Of a stretch of DNA of 64,000 nucleotides, positions 1-11,800 are shown piece by piece (position 1 is the stretch's first letter; every line of letters starts with the position of its first letter). Both the position numbers and the translations under genes were made by a program. This DNA is from Mesocentrotus franciscanus. Taxonomy: Eukaryota; Echinodermata; Echinoidea; Camarodonta; Strongylocentrotidae. The notes below the pieces were generated by a model. The model saw only the letters and a program-made list of their open reading frames with translations. It had not been told where the DNA came from and made no database searches. Location of the stretch: contig CP137671.1 of the NCBI GenBank assembly GCA_037976565.1, positions 28,736,025-28,800,024 on the forward strand. The letters run 5' to 3'.

Positions 1-330
1 GTTTCTCCTACCGATGAATGCTGTACAAATGTATCGCGGGAAATCCAATGTTATTTCAAATGGAAGTCTGTATTCATTCTTCTTCGCGACCTTTTCTTCA
101 ACGCAAAGTTCTAGTAATATGTTGTCACAAAATAAGATCACCCTTTCATTTGTGTATAAAACTTGACTCAGTATGTCTGGCTGAAAAGTACATAAGGTTG
201 TAAGACAATCGCCAATTTATCGAATCTTGCCTTTTCTAATCCTATATTCATTATTCCGCTTGGGTCTAATTTTGCGCCAAAATTATTCGTGTATTAACAA
301 ATTCATTCTGCTTTTTCTCCCTCACTGCAG

Positions 331-3300
331 GTTACTTCCACAACTGATTGGCGACCGGCATGGCCTAGTCCTGGCAGCAAATATGACATGGTTAGACTTC
401 AATCAACAATATTAACTTTAGTAACAAATATTTCATATCGTCACAAAATGGGTATAAAGTAGTCATTAAATATTGACCTATTTTTAGTTCTGCACAGTCA
501 TGAAAGGTTGCTTATCGACGGAGAAAGTTGATTTGATATGCGTAAGTACCCTCACCAAATGATAAGGTAACGGTATCAAACATCAAAGACTCATCGAATT
601 CCATCACACCATTTACTAACTTAAGCTGGTACCTTGAAGAGAATCCATATGCTATTATCGTGATCCGTCGAACAGCCATAGTATAGATGCGAGGTAACAG
701 ACTGGAGTTAAGGATAAAGTGGTATACTATACGAGCTTACACCAATAATACACATTTAGGTTTATAATCATGATAATATCACAAGCTATACGGAGGAAGC
801 TTCCGTTGTACAAACATTGTTGCAAGACTGCAAAAGACTGTTCAAATATAGAAAGCTATCTACCCAAGTGGCATGGTTGTATTCTTAAGCTGAAATTGAA
901 TTGAATTGAATTGAATTTATCCACCACTTCCATAACAAAAGCATGCAAAATCATAGAATACAATAAAAGATTCCTTACAAAATATAGAAAAGGCAATAAA
1001 TTGAAAATACACTAAAGGAAATTACGAACTCGTTGGATCATCAAAAAGTTACAAAATGATATAAATAGATGATCCTACGCAAAATACACACCAAAAAATA
1101 AATCATTAATTAACTTCAACATGATCGCAGAGCCTTTCGAAAAAAAATCAAATGTCAGGCAAATTTGGGGACCATTAAAAAGACCTACATGTAGCATGTA
1201 ATCCGCACGCGATTTATATGGGATATACAGTTGGCAATTTGAACTATTCTTGAGTTGATTTCTCGAAAGGCTTTGCGACAATGTTCTTCTTCACTCTCTA
1301 AAAGACCTGACAATGGGACGAACTCGTGATTTCGAGCCTGCCTCGGTCATTGAATATGAAGAATATATCTCATCACTAGGCCACTCACAGATGGGCAGAT
1401 GGGCAGAGTAACTTATGAATATAATCCCCTCCCATTAATAGAATGATATTATTGTATATTCTTTCATAATCTGTACAGGTTTGTCTATCTGTCTATTGCT
1501 GGGTTTTTCATCTTGGCTTGTCCCGTCGCCATGCTATTATCAGTGGTTCTTGTAAAAAGCAAAGATAGATTCTACGAGAGATCAGGTAAGAAAGGGCTGA
1601 ATGGGGTAGAGAAATGGCACATCCACCTGTCTTTGTCTTACAAGGTTGTGGGTTCGAGCCTTGTGAAAATTAATGTTATACCATGTATACCTCTCTCCTA
1701 TGATCGGTGAGTCGCATGAAGAGAATTAAAAAACTAGGTTAAATCCTCGATTTGCATATATGCCCTAAATCTAGAGATATTATTGGGGGATAGAGAGAGA
1801 GAGAGAGACAGACAGACGGAGAGAGAGAAAGAGAGGGATACAGACAGGCAGGCAGATTGAGAAGGGAAATGAACGAACATGAAGAATATTGATGCTGATT
1901 AGTTAATGAAGGCCTCTCACTAGTAAAGTCTACACAGTAATAATCATAGTTGCTTTTCTATCTGGTATTGAAAACAAGAATTGTTGTATATTTCCCCCAC
2001 TTTTTAGAACTGAAGGCCCTGATAGAACTTCAGATGACGTCCCCAGACGCCGCAGCTGAGCAACACACACTGAGTCCTCATGAGGTCCTTATCATCAAGG
2101 GCGCACTGGATGCTGAGAGTAAGGTTGCCATGGATGCAATGATACCATTGGATAAGGTCAGCATGCTGGACTATGATGGTGTTTTTGATCGCAAAACCAT
2201 GCACATGGTAGGTAGTGGTGCAGGAGACGGTGGGGGTGGTGGGTGCCGGAGAGGGTGGTGGTGGTGGAGTTGAAGGCGGTGGTGGTAGTGGTGGTGGTAC
2301 TTTGGTGGTTGTTATGGTCGTGATGGTGATTGGGACGGTTGTGGTTTTGGTGATGATGATGATGATGTTAATGATGGTGGCGGTAGTAGTGGTGATGATG
2401 ATGGTGGGAGTGTGCGAAGTGGAGATTGTGGTGATGGTTGTAGTTGGAGTAGTGACGATGTTTCATGGTGTCGGTAATGAAGATGATGATGATGGTACTT
2501 GCAGTGGTAGTACTGGTAGAGGTGGTGCATAGTGGTATTATAATAGTAGTCATGTAGTAGTGATGAGGGCGGGAGTTATCTTGTTGGTAGTGTTGATGGT
2601 GGTAGTGACAATGGTGATGATGGTGTAATGGTATTGGTGATACAGACGGTATTAGTGGTGGTCATAATGGATGAACGTGCACTAGCATCTGTCAAAGACC
2701 ATTATTTATCTTCTTTCTTTTTAAATTTCTAACAACATAAATCCATTATCTTACTCCGGCAGCTTGCCTCACAGAAATTCTCTCACGTTCCAGTCTACAT
2801 GAACCATCGTAAAAACATCCAGGGCGAGTTCGTGGTCAAAGATCTGATCCTTCTTGATCCCGATGACCAGGAGCTGATCTCAGAGTCTTTTGATAGATAC
2901 GGTCGTTCCCTCAACTTTATCCCGTCTAATAGACCCATCTACGATATCTTTGATGATATGAATCTTGGTCGTTACCGAATAGCCGCTGTGTACGACGCTG
3001 ATACCGGAGTAAGTTGATTAAGCCCTTTCATGATCTTATTACAACCTAGTGCGTTCTGAAAATGCTTCACAAAGAAAAACCATGATACTAGTAGCAGAAT
3101 AATTATACTACAATTCATAAAATACACTAATGCAATGGTATCAACCGTTATGTCGAATTTTATATATATTCCCAAACAATTTTGGACTGGGGATTTTGTC
3201 TAAACTTTTAAAAGAGTAGCATTCTAACAGTATTTAAACACCCTTCCCCCATTCTTATTTGCTTTCTAGTTATTAGGCCAATTAATGACATGATGGCTCT

Positions 3301-5575
3301 AAGCCTCTTTACGACTATTATGCATTTGAAATTTTGGTTTTGACAACGTTTTGGATCAGAGCTCATCCTATCTGCCTAGTTAAACCACTTGTCATCCCCA
3401 CCTAATTCTCTCTCTCTCTCACTCTCTCTATTTCCCCTTCTTTCCTCCACGTTCATCCTTGGTAATTCAAATCCGACTCTCCGTTTCATCATGTTATCTC
3501 CCCCAGACCGTCGTCGGTTTCCTGACCCTTCAAAACGTCTTGGACGTGATCTTAGGACAGACTCGAACCCCAGGCCGCCAGGACTCCCTGGGTAAGATGA
3601 AGGCGGTCCAGTCATGGAGGCAGCTCGCCATCGAACGCCGCAGATCAGTTCCCGCCACCAATGCCTCTGAGGACTCGGTAAAGAACTTTTCTACAGATTT
3701 CAGGCAGAGTTTTTTTTTTCATATGACATGATAATTATGATACTGGTGATGATGGTGATGATGATGATGATGATGATGATGATTCACATCTTCTATATGG
3801 CGCCATATATCTGGTTCAAAAAAGATATACAAGTACATGTACGCTAAAAATGGATGTGATAAAAAGGGTTCTAGGACACCTAGCACCTGGACAACCATTC
3901 CCGGATAACCACCCTAAGATAACCACCCTCTAGGACAATTACCCCTAGGACAACTACCCCTAGGGCAACCACCCTCTAGTGCGACTACCCCTAGGACAAC
4001 TATCCCCCGGACAACTACCCCCAGACAACTACCCCCTAGGACAACTACCCCCGGACAACTACCCCAGACAACTACCCCCTAGGATAACTACCACTGGACA
4101 ACTACCCTCCAGACAACTACCCCCTACGACAACCATCCTCTAATTGTCCTAGGGTGTAGTTGTCTGGGGTAGTTGTCCGGGGGTAATTGTCCTCGGGGGT
4201 AGTCGTCCTAGAGGGTGGTTGCCCTAGGGAATTGTCCTAGGGGTGGTTATCCTAAGGGTGGTTATCCGGGGTGGATGTCCAGGGTAGGCGTCCGATACGG
4301 ATAAAAAGATGTATAGAAGCATTTTCAAATTAAAATCAACATATTTGCGGCATTATTTCACATTATACATAGCATTATAATAATGTGTTTAGAATATCAT
4401 GAGTATAATGCAATAGCATTATAATACCGGAGAGAAGGCATAAGAAATGAGAGCAAGTCTTCATTTTCATCGATGTTATCATGGTCCCGAAGTAGTTTGG
4501 TCCGAGAAAAATGAAGCACCTTAACAATTATATAAAGGATTTTGATTTTCATCATTATGTTTGCGTAAACAACATTGTGTAGGTGTACGTAAGTATGTGA
4601 GTATCTTACTATACCCCCTTCACATACACGGATTTGTCTTACGAGTCCTTACGGATCGCACAAATTCACGGCTCTTTCACGGATCCTCACGATTTGGCCA
4701 CTTTTACGACCGAGTTAAGAGTTGTTACGAGTTATTACGAGCTATTTACGGTAAATTACGGGTTATTAGGAGTTATTACGATGTATCTATGGCAAAATTC
4801 CACGATTTGTTACGAGTTGTCACGGATAACTACGAGCAACTTACGTGTTAGTTACGACCTGTTTACGTGTTGTTACGATTTTTAGCCAAAAAATAACAAC
4901 TGAAAATGAAGTGTTCGAATTTGCAGCTTGTATACCCTTCCCCAAATCGTAAACGATACGTAAGAATACGTAAATTATATGTATCTATTCGTAAAATACT
5001 CGTAACTTCACGTAAAATGCTCGTAATAACTCGTAACAATCCGTAAAGCCATCGTAACACGACCCGAATGAAATCGTAAACAACACGTAAGCACTCGTAA
5101 TAATCCGTAAACAAATCGTAAACTAACTGTAACAAATCGTTAAAAAAATTGTAACGAGTCATTTACGGATTCTTGCGAGCAGTTAACGGATGGTTTACGT
5201 GTTGTTGCGAGCGGTTTACGATACTTACGGATTGTTACGTGCTATTTACGAGTTATTTACGGAAAAATCAATCCGCGGACAATCGTAAGAAGATTTTTGA
5301 CATGTCAAAAAAATTGCCTCTCCTTTCACGGATCCTTTGTTGTGACGAGTTGTTTACGGATACCAGCGAGTTATTTACGGATGCTTGCGACTGACTACGA
5401 GTTGGCGATCCGTAAGTACTCGTAAGAAAAATCCGTGTATGTGAAGGGGGTATACGAGTGAAATAACGTCCGATGCCCTTAACAAGTCTGGTGTATTTGT
5501 TTCTTTTATTCTTTTATTCTCCGACAGAATCGGCAACTGACAGAGGGTACCCCTTTATTCGAAGTAGTGCCGTGA
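331..5575 (+). CDS. CNNM-like DUF21/CBS-pair membrane protein, copy 1 (partial, exons 3-8)
   Basis: Six coding exons are visible: 331-390, 1479-1585, 2008-2207, 2763-3008, 3507-3677 and 5528-5575 (stop TGA 5573-5575). All have GT/AG borders and compatible phases. The first two encode the end of a DUF21-type membrane domain (IGDRHGLVLAANMTW, then a hydrophobic stretch ending DRFYERS). The next three encode a CBS pair: HEVLIIKGALDAESKVAMDA, VKDLILLDPDD, and VVGFLTLQNVLDVILG, a typical second-CBS strand-helix. In the CNNM (ancient conserved domain) family this architecture belongs to divalent-cation transport proteins, and CBS pairs bind Mg-ATP. By comparison with copy 2, exon 2 should lie about 40-50 bp left of the window edge. 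No stop or frameshift is seen. Intron 7 has gained two transposons that copy 2 lacks. Function is inferred from family membership only. Confidence 0.8.
2208..2660. repeat. GGT/GAT-rich repeat in CNNM copy 1 intron 5
   Basis: A degenerate GGT, GTT and GAT triplet tract starts directly at the exon 5 donor. Short reading frames through it encode low-complexity peptides and are not genes. Confidence 0.9.
3867..4299. mobile_element. Foldback transposon, 9-bp target duplication (family FB-15, copy 1)
   Basis: The two arms consist of 13-16-bp units of the type GACAACTACCCCCTAG and their reverse complement, making a large hairpin. It is flanked by GATAAAAAG at 3858-3866 and 4300-4308. The same intron of CNNM copy 2 has a single GATAAAAAG at this point, so insertion and a 9-bp duplication are directly visible. 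Ends are GGTTCTAGGACACC (left) and, read inward from the right, CGTATCGGACGCC. A 9-bp duplication fits Mutator-like transposition; sea urchin TU elements also have about 15-bp repeats in their inverted arms. Confidence 0.9.
4610..5454. mobile_element. Inverted-repeat element with 10.5-bp-phased CGTAA/TTACG words (family PH-A, copy 1)
   Basis: Ends are ATACCCCCTTCACATACACG and its inverse. Comparison with CNNM copy 2 intron 7 (ACTAAGAGTG near 15,071-15,080) shows an insertion at a TA. The interior is three arrays of TTACG, CGTAA and TTACG words spaced 10-11 bp, around a short unique core with GCCAAAAAATAACAACTG. No transposase is encoded, so it is non-autonomous. Confidence 0.85.
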
Positions 5576-5630
5576 CCTTGAAGATGTAAGGTTTGATAGC
5601 ACCTCACGCTAGTTTTACTTTGTTCTAACA

Positions 5631-6998
5631 TGGATCCCTTTCTTCCTCATTGTGCTGATCTAACCTCCTTTTTCTAGAGCTTCTGCAATCATTCATTTTC
5701 CTTTTCTATCTTTCCTTCATTTTGCCTCCTACTATTTTCCTCCATTTCTTCCTCTATTTTATTTTTTATTCCCCCCCCCCCCAACAAAAAAAACAAAAAC
5801 AATTTTTTTTTAATTTATTGATTGTCTAAGTATACTTTGTTCAAGATATAATGTAAAAACAGCATCTGAGGAAGAGGAACTACATATAATACTTTAACAA
5901 GCTCTGCTTCTAGTTAGTTCCTCTTTTCTCGTGCTATTTCTATTATATTTGTCGTTTCATTGTTTATGTTATGTAATATACTTATTCATTGTATTATGTT
6001 TTGCATGAGAAATACAATTATTTGAATCATAAAATATAGCTCGTCAAATTCTCTAGTGAATGTAAATGCACAAGTGTGTGATGAAATGAAATAATTTACA
6101 TACAAATTGTACATTGGAGGTACTGTAAGTGTGAGAAGCAAAGAGTTTGTTTGACTGGCTCCCCAACATGTCTGAAGCTCTTTACATACCTCCTTTATAA
6201 GCCATGAATGAAATGGGTATGCCATGTTCACCTTCTCGCATGACCTGCTAGTAAAGATTATCAATGGTTGTAGTTTTCAATTAACAGCAGTGCTAACACA
6301 ATGCAAAAATTCATAGCGATGGAAATACAATTAATAAAATAGTCATAACAAAGCTATAATTTTGGTAACGAAAGTTTCGGTTTTTAGTGTCCAACTAGAG
6401 TACTTAGAGCTGTTGATTACAAGGCATAACACATTCGTACGAGAGGAAGAGAGAGAGGAGAGAGAGAGAGGGGGAGAGAAGGGGAGACGACATAGAGAGC
6501 GGGATAAATTTGTTCGTAAAAATAAGAGAGTGAATAACAGTTTTAAAATGCAATTATAGAGGGGAAAGAGTTCAATAACATCCAATGAAAGCGATTGCGT
6601 GCCTGTACAGAAAAATATAGGCTTATAAAAGTAATATGGAATGGGAAAATGAACATTGATTGAGACATATATAATATCTTGATTCGCAAGAGTCGAAGCA
6701 ACTTATGGTAAAAGTCACTCATAATGTACTCTGATTGAAACTCCCTCAAACAAAAATTTAACAAAGAATTCAACATTTCACTGAATGGTTATTCTTTGTA
6801 CTGGGGCTCACCGGTTTTCTGTATTAGGCGGTTTTAAAGCGAAACAAATCTTTCAGTGATCGTTTAAAATATGGACGATTTGACCTACAAGCAGTAAATA
6901 CAATCACGTATGTCTTTATTGTTTAGGAGAACACAGTAATTGCAACGTGCATCCGTGTATTATAAAGAGCTAGACAGTGTCTCCATAAAATTAAGTAC
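5631..6998. other. Intergenic DNA between the CNNM copies, left part
   Basis: AT-rich, with a short GA tract (6,449-6,485). No gene, RNA or element recognised. Confidence 0.6.
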
Positions 6999-7004
6999 CC
7001 ATAT

Positions 7005-7215
7005 CCAGGCGCGGATCCACGGGGGCGACGGCCCGCCCCCTGGAAAAAAAGAAAGAAAAAGACGAGCTCCCACCCCTGGCAATTTTTTTTTTTTTTTTTT
7101 TTGCCCAAGAGGGGGGTAGATTTAAAAAAAATAGTGCTCACTACCCCCGCTTATTCGCCGCTAAATTTTTTCTCACAAATTGCCCCCCATCGCCACCGGC
7201 TGGATCCGCCGCTGG
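7005..7215. mobile_element. MITE with GCGGATCC ends, 6-bp target duplication
   Basis: The 211-bp element begins CCAGGCGCGGATCC and ends GGATCCGCCGCTGG, flanked by CCATAT at 6999-7004 and 7216-7221. There is no coding capacity. The C-rich subterminal region resembles a common invertebrate MITE type; superfamily uncertain. Confidence 0.8.
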
Positions 7216-7680
7216 CCATATTAAAATTTGCTGGTAATGTCTGCATTGTGCGCGTCCTTGTCTGATCATCTGAATAGCAAGACATAAATAAATTACTAAA
7301 TAAATTAGTTAATTAATGAATGGGTGAATCAATTGATTCATAAATAAATTAATAAATAATCAAGATAATCACAAGGAATTTGGAATTTAGCATTCTAATA
7401 CTCGAAAAAACTATACTTCCACGATTTTTAATTTTCTTACAATGATTCTAAATTACTAATATCTTTGGATGATTTCGAGACTTGACAATATTTCCTAAAA
7501 TTTAAAGTCACCTTACAAAAAGATATATTAATATCTTGATATAAGCACAGAGATTGAAGAAAAAAGAAGTTTTAAATGCATGATCAAACTGAAGTTTGAT
7601 TTCAATATAATGTCGAACCTGTCATAACATTACAATCGCATTAAAGTAGGTCACTCTAATTACAGACAGTGCTGACCACT

Positions 7681-7816
7681 GGGGGCGTTTCATGAAACAA
7701 TCATTTTCACCGACAATTTTACTGTCACCGACTATTTGGACCAGGACTCTGATTGGTCAAATTTAGTCGGCGCTGACAGTCTGTTGTCGGTGGACAAATG
7801 TTGATGAAACGCCCCC
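7681..7816. mobile_element. Short MITE with GGGGGCGTTTCAT ends
   Basis: Left end GGGGGCGTTTCATGAAAC and right end GTTGATGAAACGCCCCC are inverted copies. The interior has CTGATTGGTCAAATTTAGTC. A truncated second copy is at 60,398-60,528. Confidence 0.75.
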
Positions 7817-8213
7817 TGATCTCTACGAGTTATTATTTTTTTTGAGAGAGAGAGATCATTGGAGGTGCTGACTATATACAAATGCCTGACAGTAGCTAAC
7901 TTTCAAAACGGCTGGTAGGCCTATGTCGGTAGGAAAGTAAGAAAATGTCTATTCAAACGTGATGAACGAGGTCATATTAACAAACAAAACCAAAAAAGAC
8001 TGGTATCGTCCCCATATAACTTTCATACTTTCTTGGAGGATACCTCCATTGAAATCAACTGGTGGCATGTTCAAATTTCGCTTAATGTTATAGTGTCTTT
8101 CGGCGACTTTATCCAAAACTTGCTGACTAAATATACTTCCGTGTTCTAACTGTTCGAGTTTGTTTCCGAAATCAACCGGTATATCTCATTGAGGATCATC
8201 ATTAAGCCGTGTT

Positions 8214-8507
8214 CAGTCTGCTTGTCGTCTGGTTCACACTGTGAACATGACGGACAAAGAAAGAGGACAAAATATACGGTTCCTCATTCTACCCTCAACA
8301 ATTGCTGTGGTAGACAAAGGAACATCCCTTCACTGCTATTATGTAAAATAAGTAGAACAGGTGAATATGCATGTGACACCTGTTCTACATATTTTACATA
8401 ATATCAGTGAAGGGATGTTCCTTTGTCTACCACATCAATTGTTGAGGGTAGAATGAGGAACCATATATTTTGTCCTCTTTCTTTGTCCGTCACGTTCACA
8501 GTGTCAC
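8214..8507. repeat. Long near-perfect palindrome
   Basis: Arms 8233-8363 and 8377-8506 are inverted copies of about 130 bp with few mismatches, separated by a 13-base loop. A direct repeat AAGCCGTGTT flanks it (8204-8213 and 8508-8517) and may be a target duplication. It would form a long hairpin if transcribed. Confidence 0.85.
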
Positions 8508-8566
8508 AAGCCGTGTTTAATTTAGCTTTCTGCGTTAGATAGACAGTGCACGTTCCGCTAAGATGG

Positions 8567-8820
8567 TAGGGACTTTTAAATTTGCACGTCGACGTAGTGG
8601 ACTGCAACGTGTGCCATTCTTTCAAGGCACTGGCCCGTGCCCGGCAGTGCCCTATTAGGGACTTTTAGATTGTACACGACGAGAACGTGGACTGCCACGG
8701 TGACATCCTTTTAAGGTAATGTGACGTCCTTTTAAGGCACTGCCGGGCACGGGCCAGTGCCTTGAAAGAATGGCACACGTTGCAGTCCACTACGTCGACG
8801 TGCAAATCTAAAAGTCCCTA
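8567..8820. repeat. Inverted repeat ending at the CNNM copy 2 start codon
   Basis: Arms 8567-8651 and 8736-8820 are 85-bp inverted copies (TAGGGACTTTTAAATTTGCA against its inverse). A third related start (TAGGGACTTTTAGATTG) lies between the arms. The right arm ends at the base before ATG 8821. It is probably a foldback MITE forming the leader or proximal promoter. Confidence 0.85.
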
Positions 8821-11800
8821 ATGATGGCAACGGCGGGACGTATGCCTTCATCTTCTGTAGATTTCAGTAACATGAGTGAGCTCATGGATTATTGTGGAGA
8901 CCACGTGTGTAATGTTTCCGTTGTGCCTTGTGTGAACACCCTCCTGCAACCTGAGCAGACTTTGTTCTGGGTCGATCTAGTGCTCCTCGCCATCTTTACG
9001 TTTGGTTCAGGTGATGAAATTATCGAAAATACTTATTTGCATGTAATACCGATATACCGACTCGCAGTTGATCACTCGGACTCGGTCAAACGAGACCGAC
9101 AGTCCACGAGACCGAGAGTTTTGGGTTGGTGGACTTTCTGAAAAGTGATCTGAAGGTTCATGACACATTTTGCCAGTCTATATCTCTTTCTCTCCGTATG
9201 AACAAAACTCGGTTAACTGTCAACGGGCTCGGCATCACGAACCCCACCCCGACACACACAATTTTTCCTGGGGAAATTTTGTAGAGGCTTGTGTCGGCTA
9301 TATTATTCCCAAAGCTGATAACCATTTTGCGCATTATTGATGTTGAATTTGTTATTGCTTGTATGTTGATTTTTTCCCCGTTTTGTTTCGTTTTGTTTTG
9401 TGTTGTTGTTGTTTTGTTTGTACTGACAATTCAGGCTATGTTGTATAAAGCAAACTTTCCTACTCCTTCCTTCTTTAATCGACATGTTCTAGTGATGCGC
9501 CCCTAGTCCTCTGAGCTATATACCTCTCATTCTATCTCCATCCAGGGATTCCACCTCCCTGCTCCATCTCTATCTTCACCATAGGCCTGTACTCGGCCCT
9601 CTCAACCTTTTTCTTCTCCCAAGATCTCACCAAACTCGAGGTATGTCTCCTCCAGGGTTCTCCGAGCGAAAGGGCCTACGCCTCCCGGGTCATGCGGCTT
9701 CTGAAGTACCCCAATGTAGCTGCCATCATGTGCCAGTCTGTCGTCTTAGCTTACATCATAAGCCCGGCATCGTCCATCCTGGCGTCGGATGTGACCGTGT
9801 TTATCTTTAATAAGTAAGTTTGTAGAACATGTATAAGGATCCAATCAGGCCAATGGAAGAACAGTTGTAAATGCCACTGAAATGGGCTATCCCCCATGTT
9901 AACATATGAATTTCCATGTAACATATATTTTAACTGTCTAATTATTGCTATAAAGATAACAATAAGTTCTAGAAAAATGTTGTCACAACAAAAGATCACC
10001 ATTTAATTTGTGTATAAAACTTGACTAAGTTCGTCTGGTTGGAAAAGTACATAAGCTTCTATGACAATCGTCAATTTATTGAATCTTCCCTTTTCTAATC
10101 CTATTTATTATTCCGCATGGGTCTAATTTTGCGCCAAATCATCGTGTATCAACAAATTCATTCTGCTTTTTCTCCCATCACTACAGGTTACTCCCACTAC
10201 TGATTGGCGACAGGCATCGCCTAGTCCTGGCAGCAAATATGACATGGTTAGACTTCCATCAACAAAATTAAATGTTCGTTTGTTTGTTTTATTTTGGTTG
10301 GTAAAGGAAAGCATGTGGATACTTGTAAGAAAGCAACCAGGGGACCGACGGCTTTAAGTCCCATCCAATGGGCTTGGTAATTAGGATTACTGCCTTACCA
10401 GAGGGTACTATTACTAGCGCATCGACTTGGTTTCGAACCCGGGATCTCCCGGTTATGAGACCACTGCTATACCACTGAGCCATTGAAAAATATTTTAAAT
10501 CGTCAGAAAATGGGGATAAAGGAATCATTAAAAATTGACCCTATTTTTAATTCTACACAGTCATGATAGGTTGCTTATCGACGGAGAAAGTTGATTTGAT
10601 ATGCGTAAGTACCCTCAACAAATGATAAGGTAACGGTATCAAACATCAAAGACTCATCGAATTCCATCACACCATTTACTAACTTAAGCTGGTAGCTTGA
10701 AGAGAATCCATATGCTATTATCGTGATCCCGTCGAACAGCCATCGATACAAGGTTACAAACTGAAGTTCAGGATAGAGTGGTATTCTGTGAGTTTAGATC
10801 AATATACACAAAAGAGGTTTATAATCATGATAATATCACTAGCTATACAGAGGAAGCTTCCGTTGTACAAATATTGTTGCAAGACTGCAAAAGACTGTTC
10901 AAATATAGAAAGCTTTCTTCCCGTGTGGCATGGTTGTATTATTAAGATGAAATTGAATTGAATTGAATTGAATTTTTTCACCACTTCCATAACAAAAAAC
11001 TTGCAAAATCATAGAATACAGGGTGTACGTACAATAACAGATAAATTGGAAAATACACTAAAGGAAGTTACGAAGTGGATAAATCATCAACAAGTTACAG
11101 AAACGTATAGTTAACTGACCCTACGAAAAATACAAAATACATACAATACTCATTTAACCTCAACGTGATCGCAAAGGCTTTCTAAAAAAGGAAATCAAAT
11201 GTCAGGCAATTTAAATAGCCTTGCCCCCCCCCCCACCTTTTGAAATATGGGTCCATTACAAAGACTTACATTGTACATGTAGTGTGTTATGCGCACACGA
11301 TTCTATGGGATATACAATAGGCTATTGAAAATGTGCTCGAGTTGATTTCTCGAACTTCTTTGCGACAATGTTTGACTTCACTCTCTAAAAGACGCGACAA
11401 TGCGACGAACCCGTGATTTCGGGCCTGCCTCGGTCATTGAATATGAAGAATATATCTCATCACTAGGCCACTCACAGATGGGCAGATGGGCAGAGTACCT
11501 TATGAATACAATCCCTTCCCATTACCAGAATGATATCATTGTCTATTCTTTCATAATCTGTACAGGTTTGTCTGTCTGTCTATTGCTGTGTTTTTCATCT
11601 TGGCCTGTCCCGTCGCCATGCTACTATCAGTGGTTCTTGTAAAAAGCAAAGATAGATTCTACGAGAGATCAGGTAAGAAAGGGCTGAATGGTGTAGAGAA
11701 ATGGCACATCCACCTGTCTTTCTCTTAAAAGGTTGTGGGTTCGAGCCTTGTGAAAATTAATGTTATACCACGTATACCTCTCTCCTATGATCGGTGAGTC

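Larger units (their letters stand above)
1..5630. repeat. Left unit of the CNNM tandem duplication
   Basis: Exons and introns match about 9,930-15,260. Homology ends shortly after the stop codons (TGTTCTAACATGGAT). Differences are mostly transposon insertions. Confidence 0.85.

Noticed and set aside
494..541. Possible exon after AG with ATGAAAGGTTGC, conserved in both CNNM copies
   Set aside because: In the phase set by exon 3 it hits a stop, and exon 3 joins exon 4 perfectly without it. Conservation reflects the shared intron.
3376..3731. Frames overlapping CNNM exon 7 on either strand
   Set aside because: Shadows of the real exon at 3507-3677.
3867..4299. CRISPR array (repeated 15-bp units)
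   Set aside because: Units are contiguous and diverged with no unique spacers, arms are inverted, and a 9-bp target duplication shows it is a transposon.
4561..5394. Small Tyr/Leu/Arg-rich proteins in both orientations
   Set aside because: They are frames across the phased CGTAA/TTACG arrays of a transposon.
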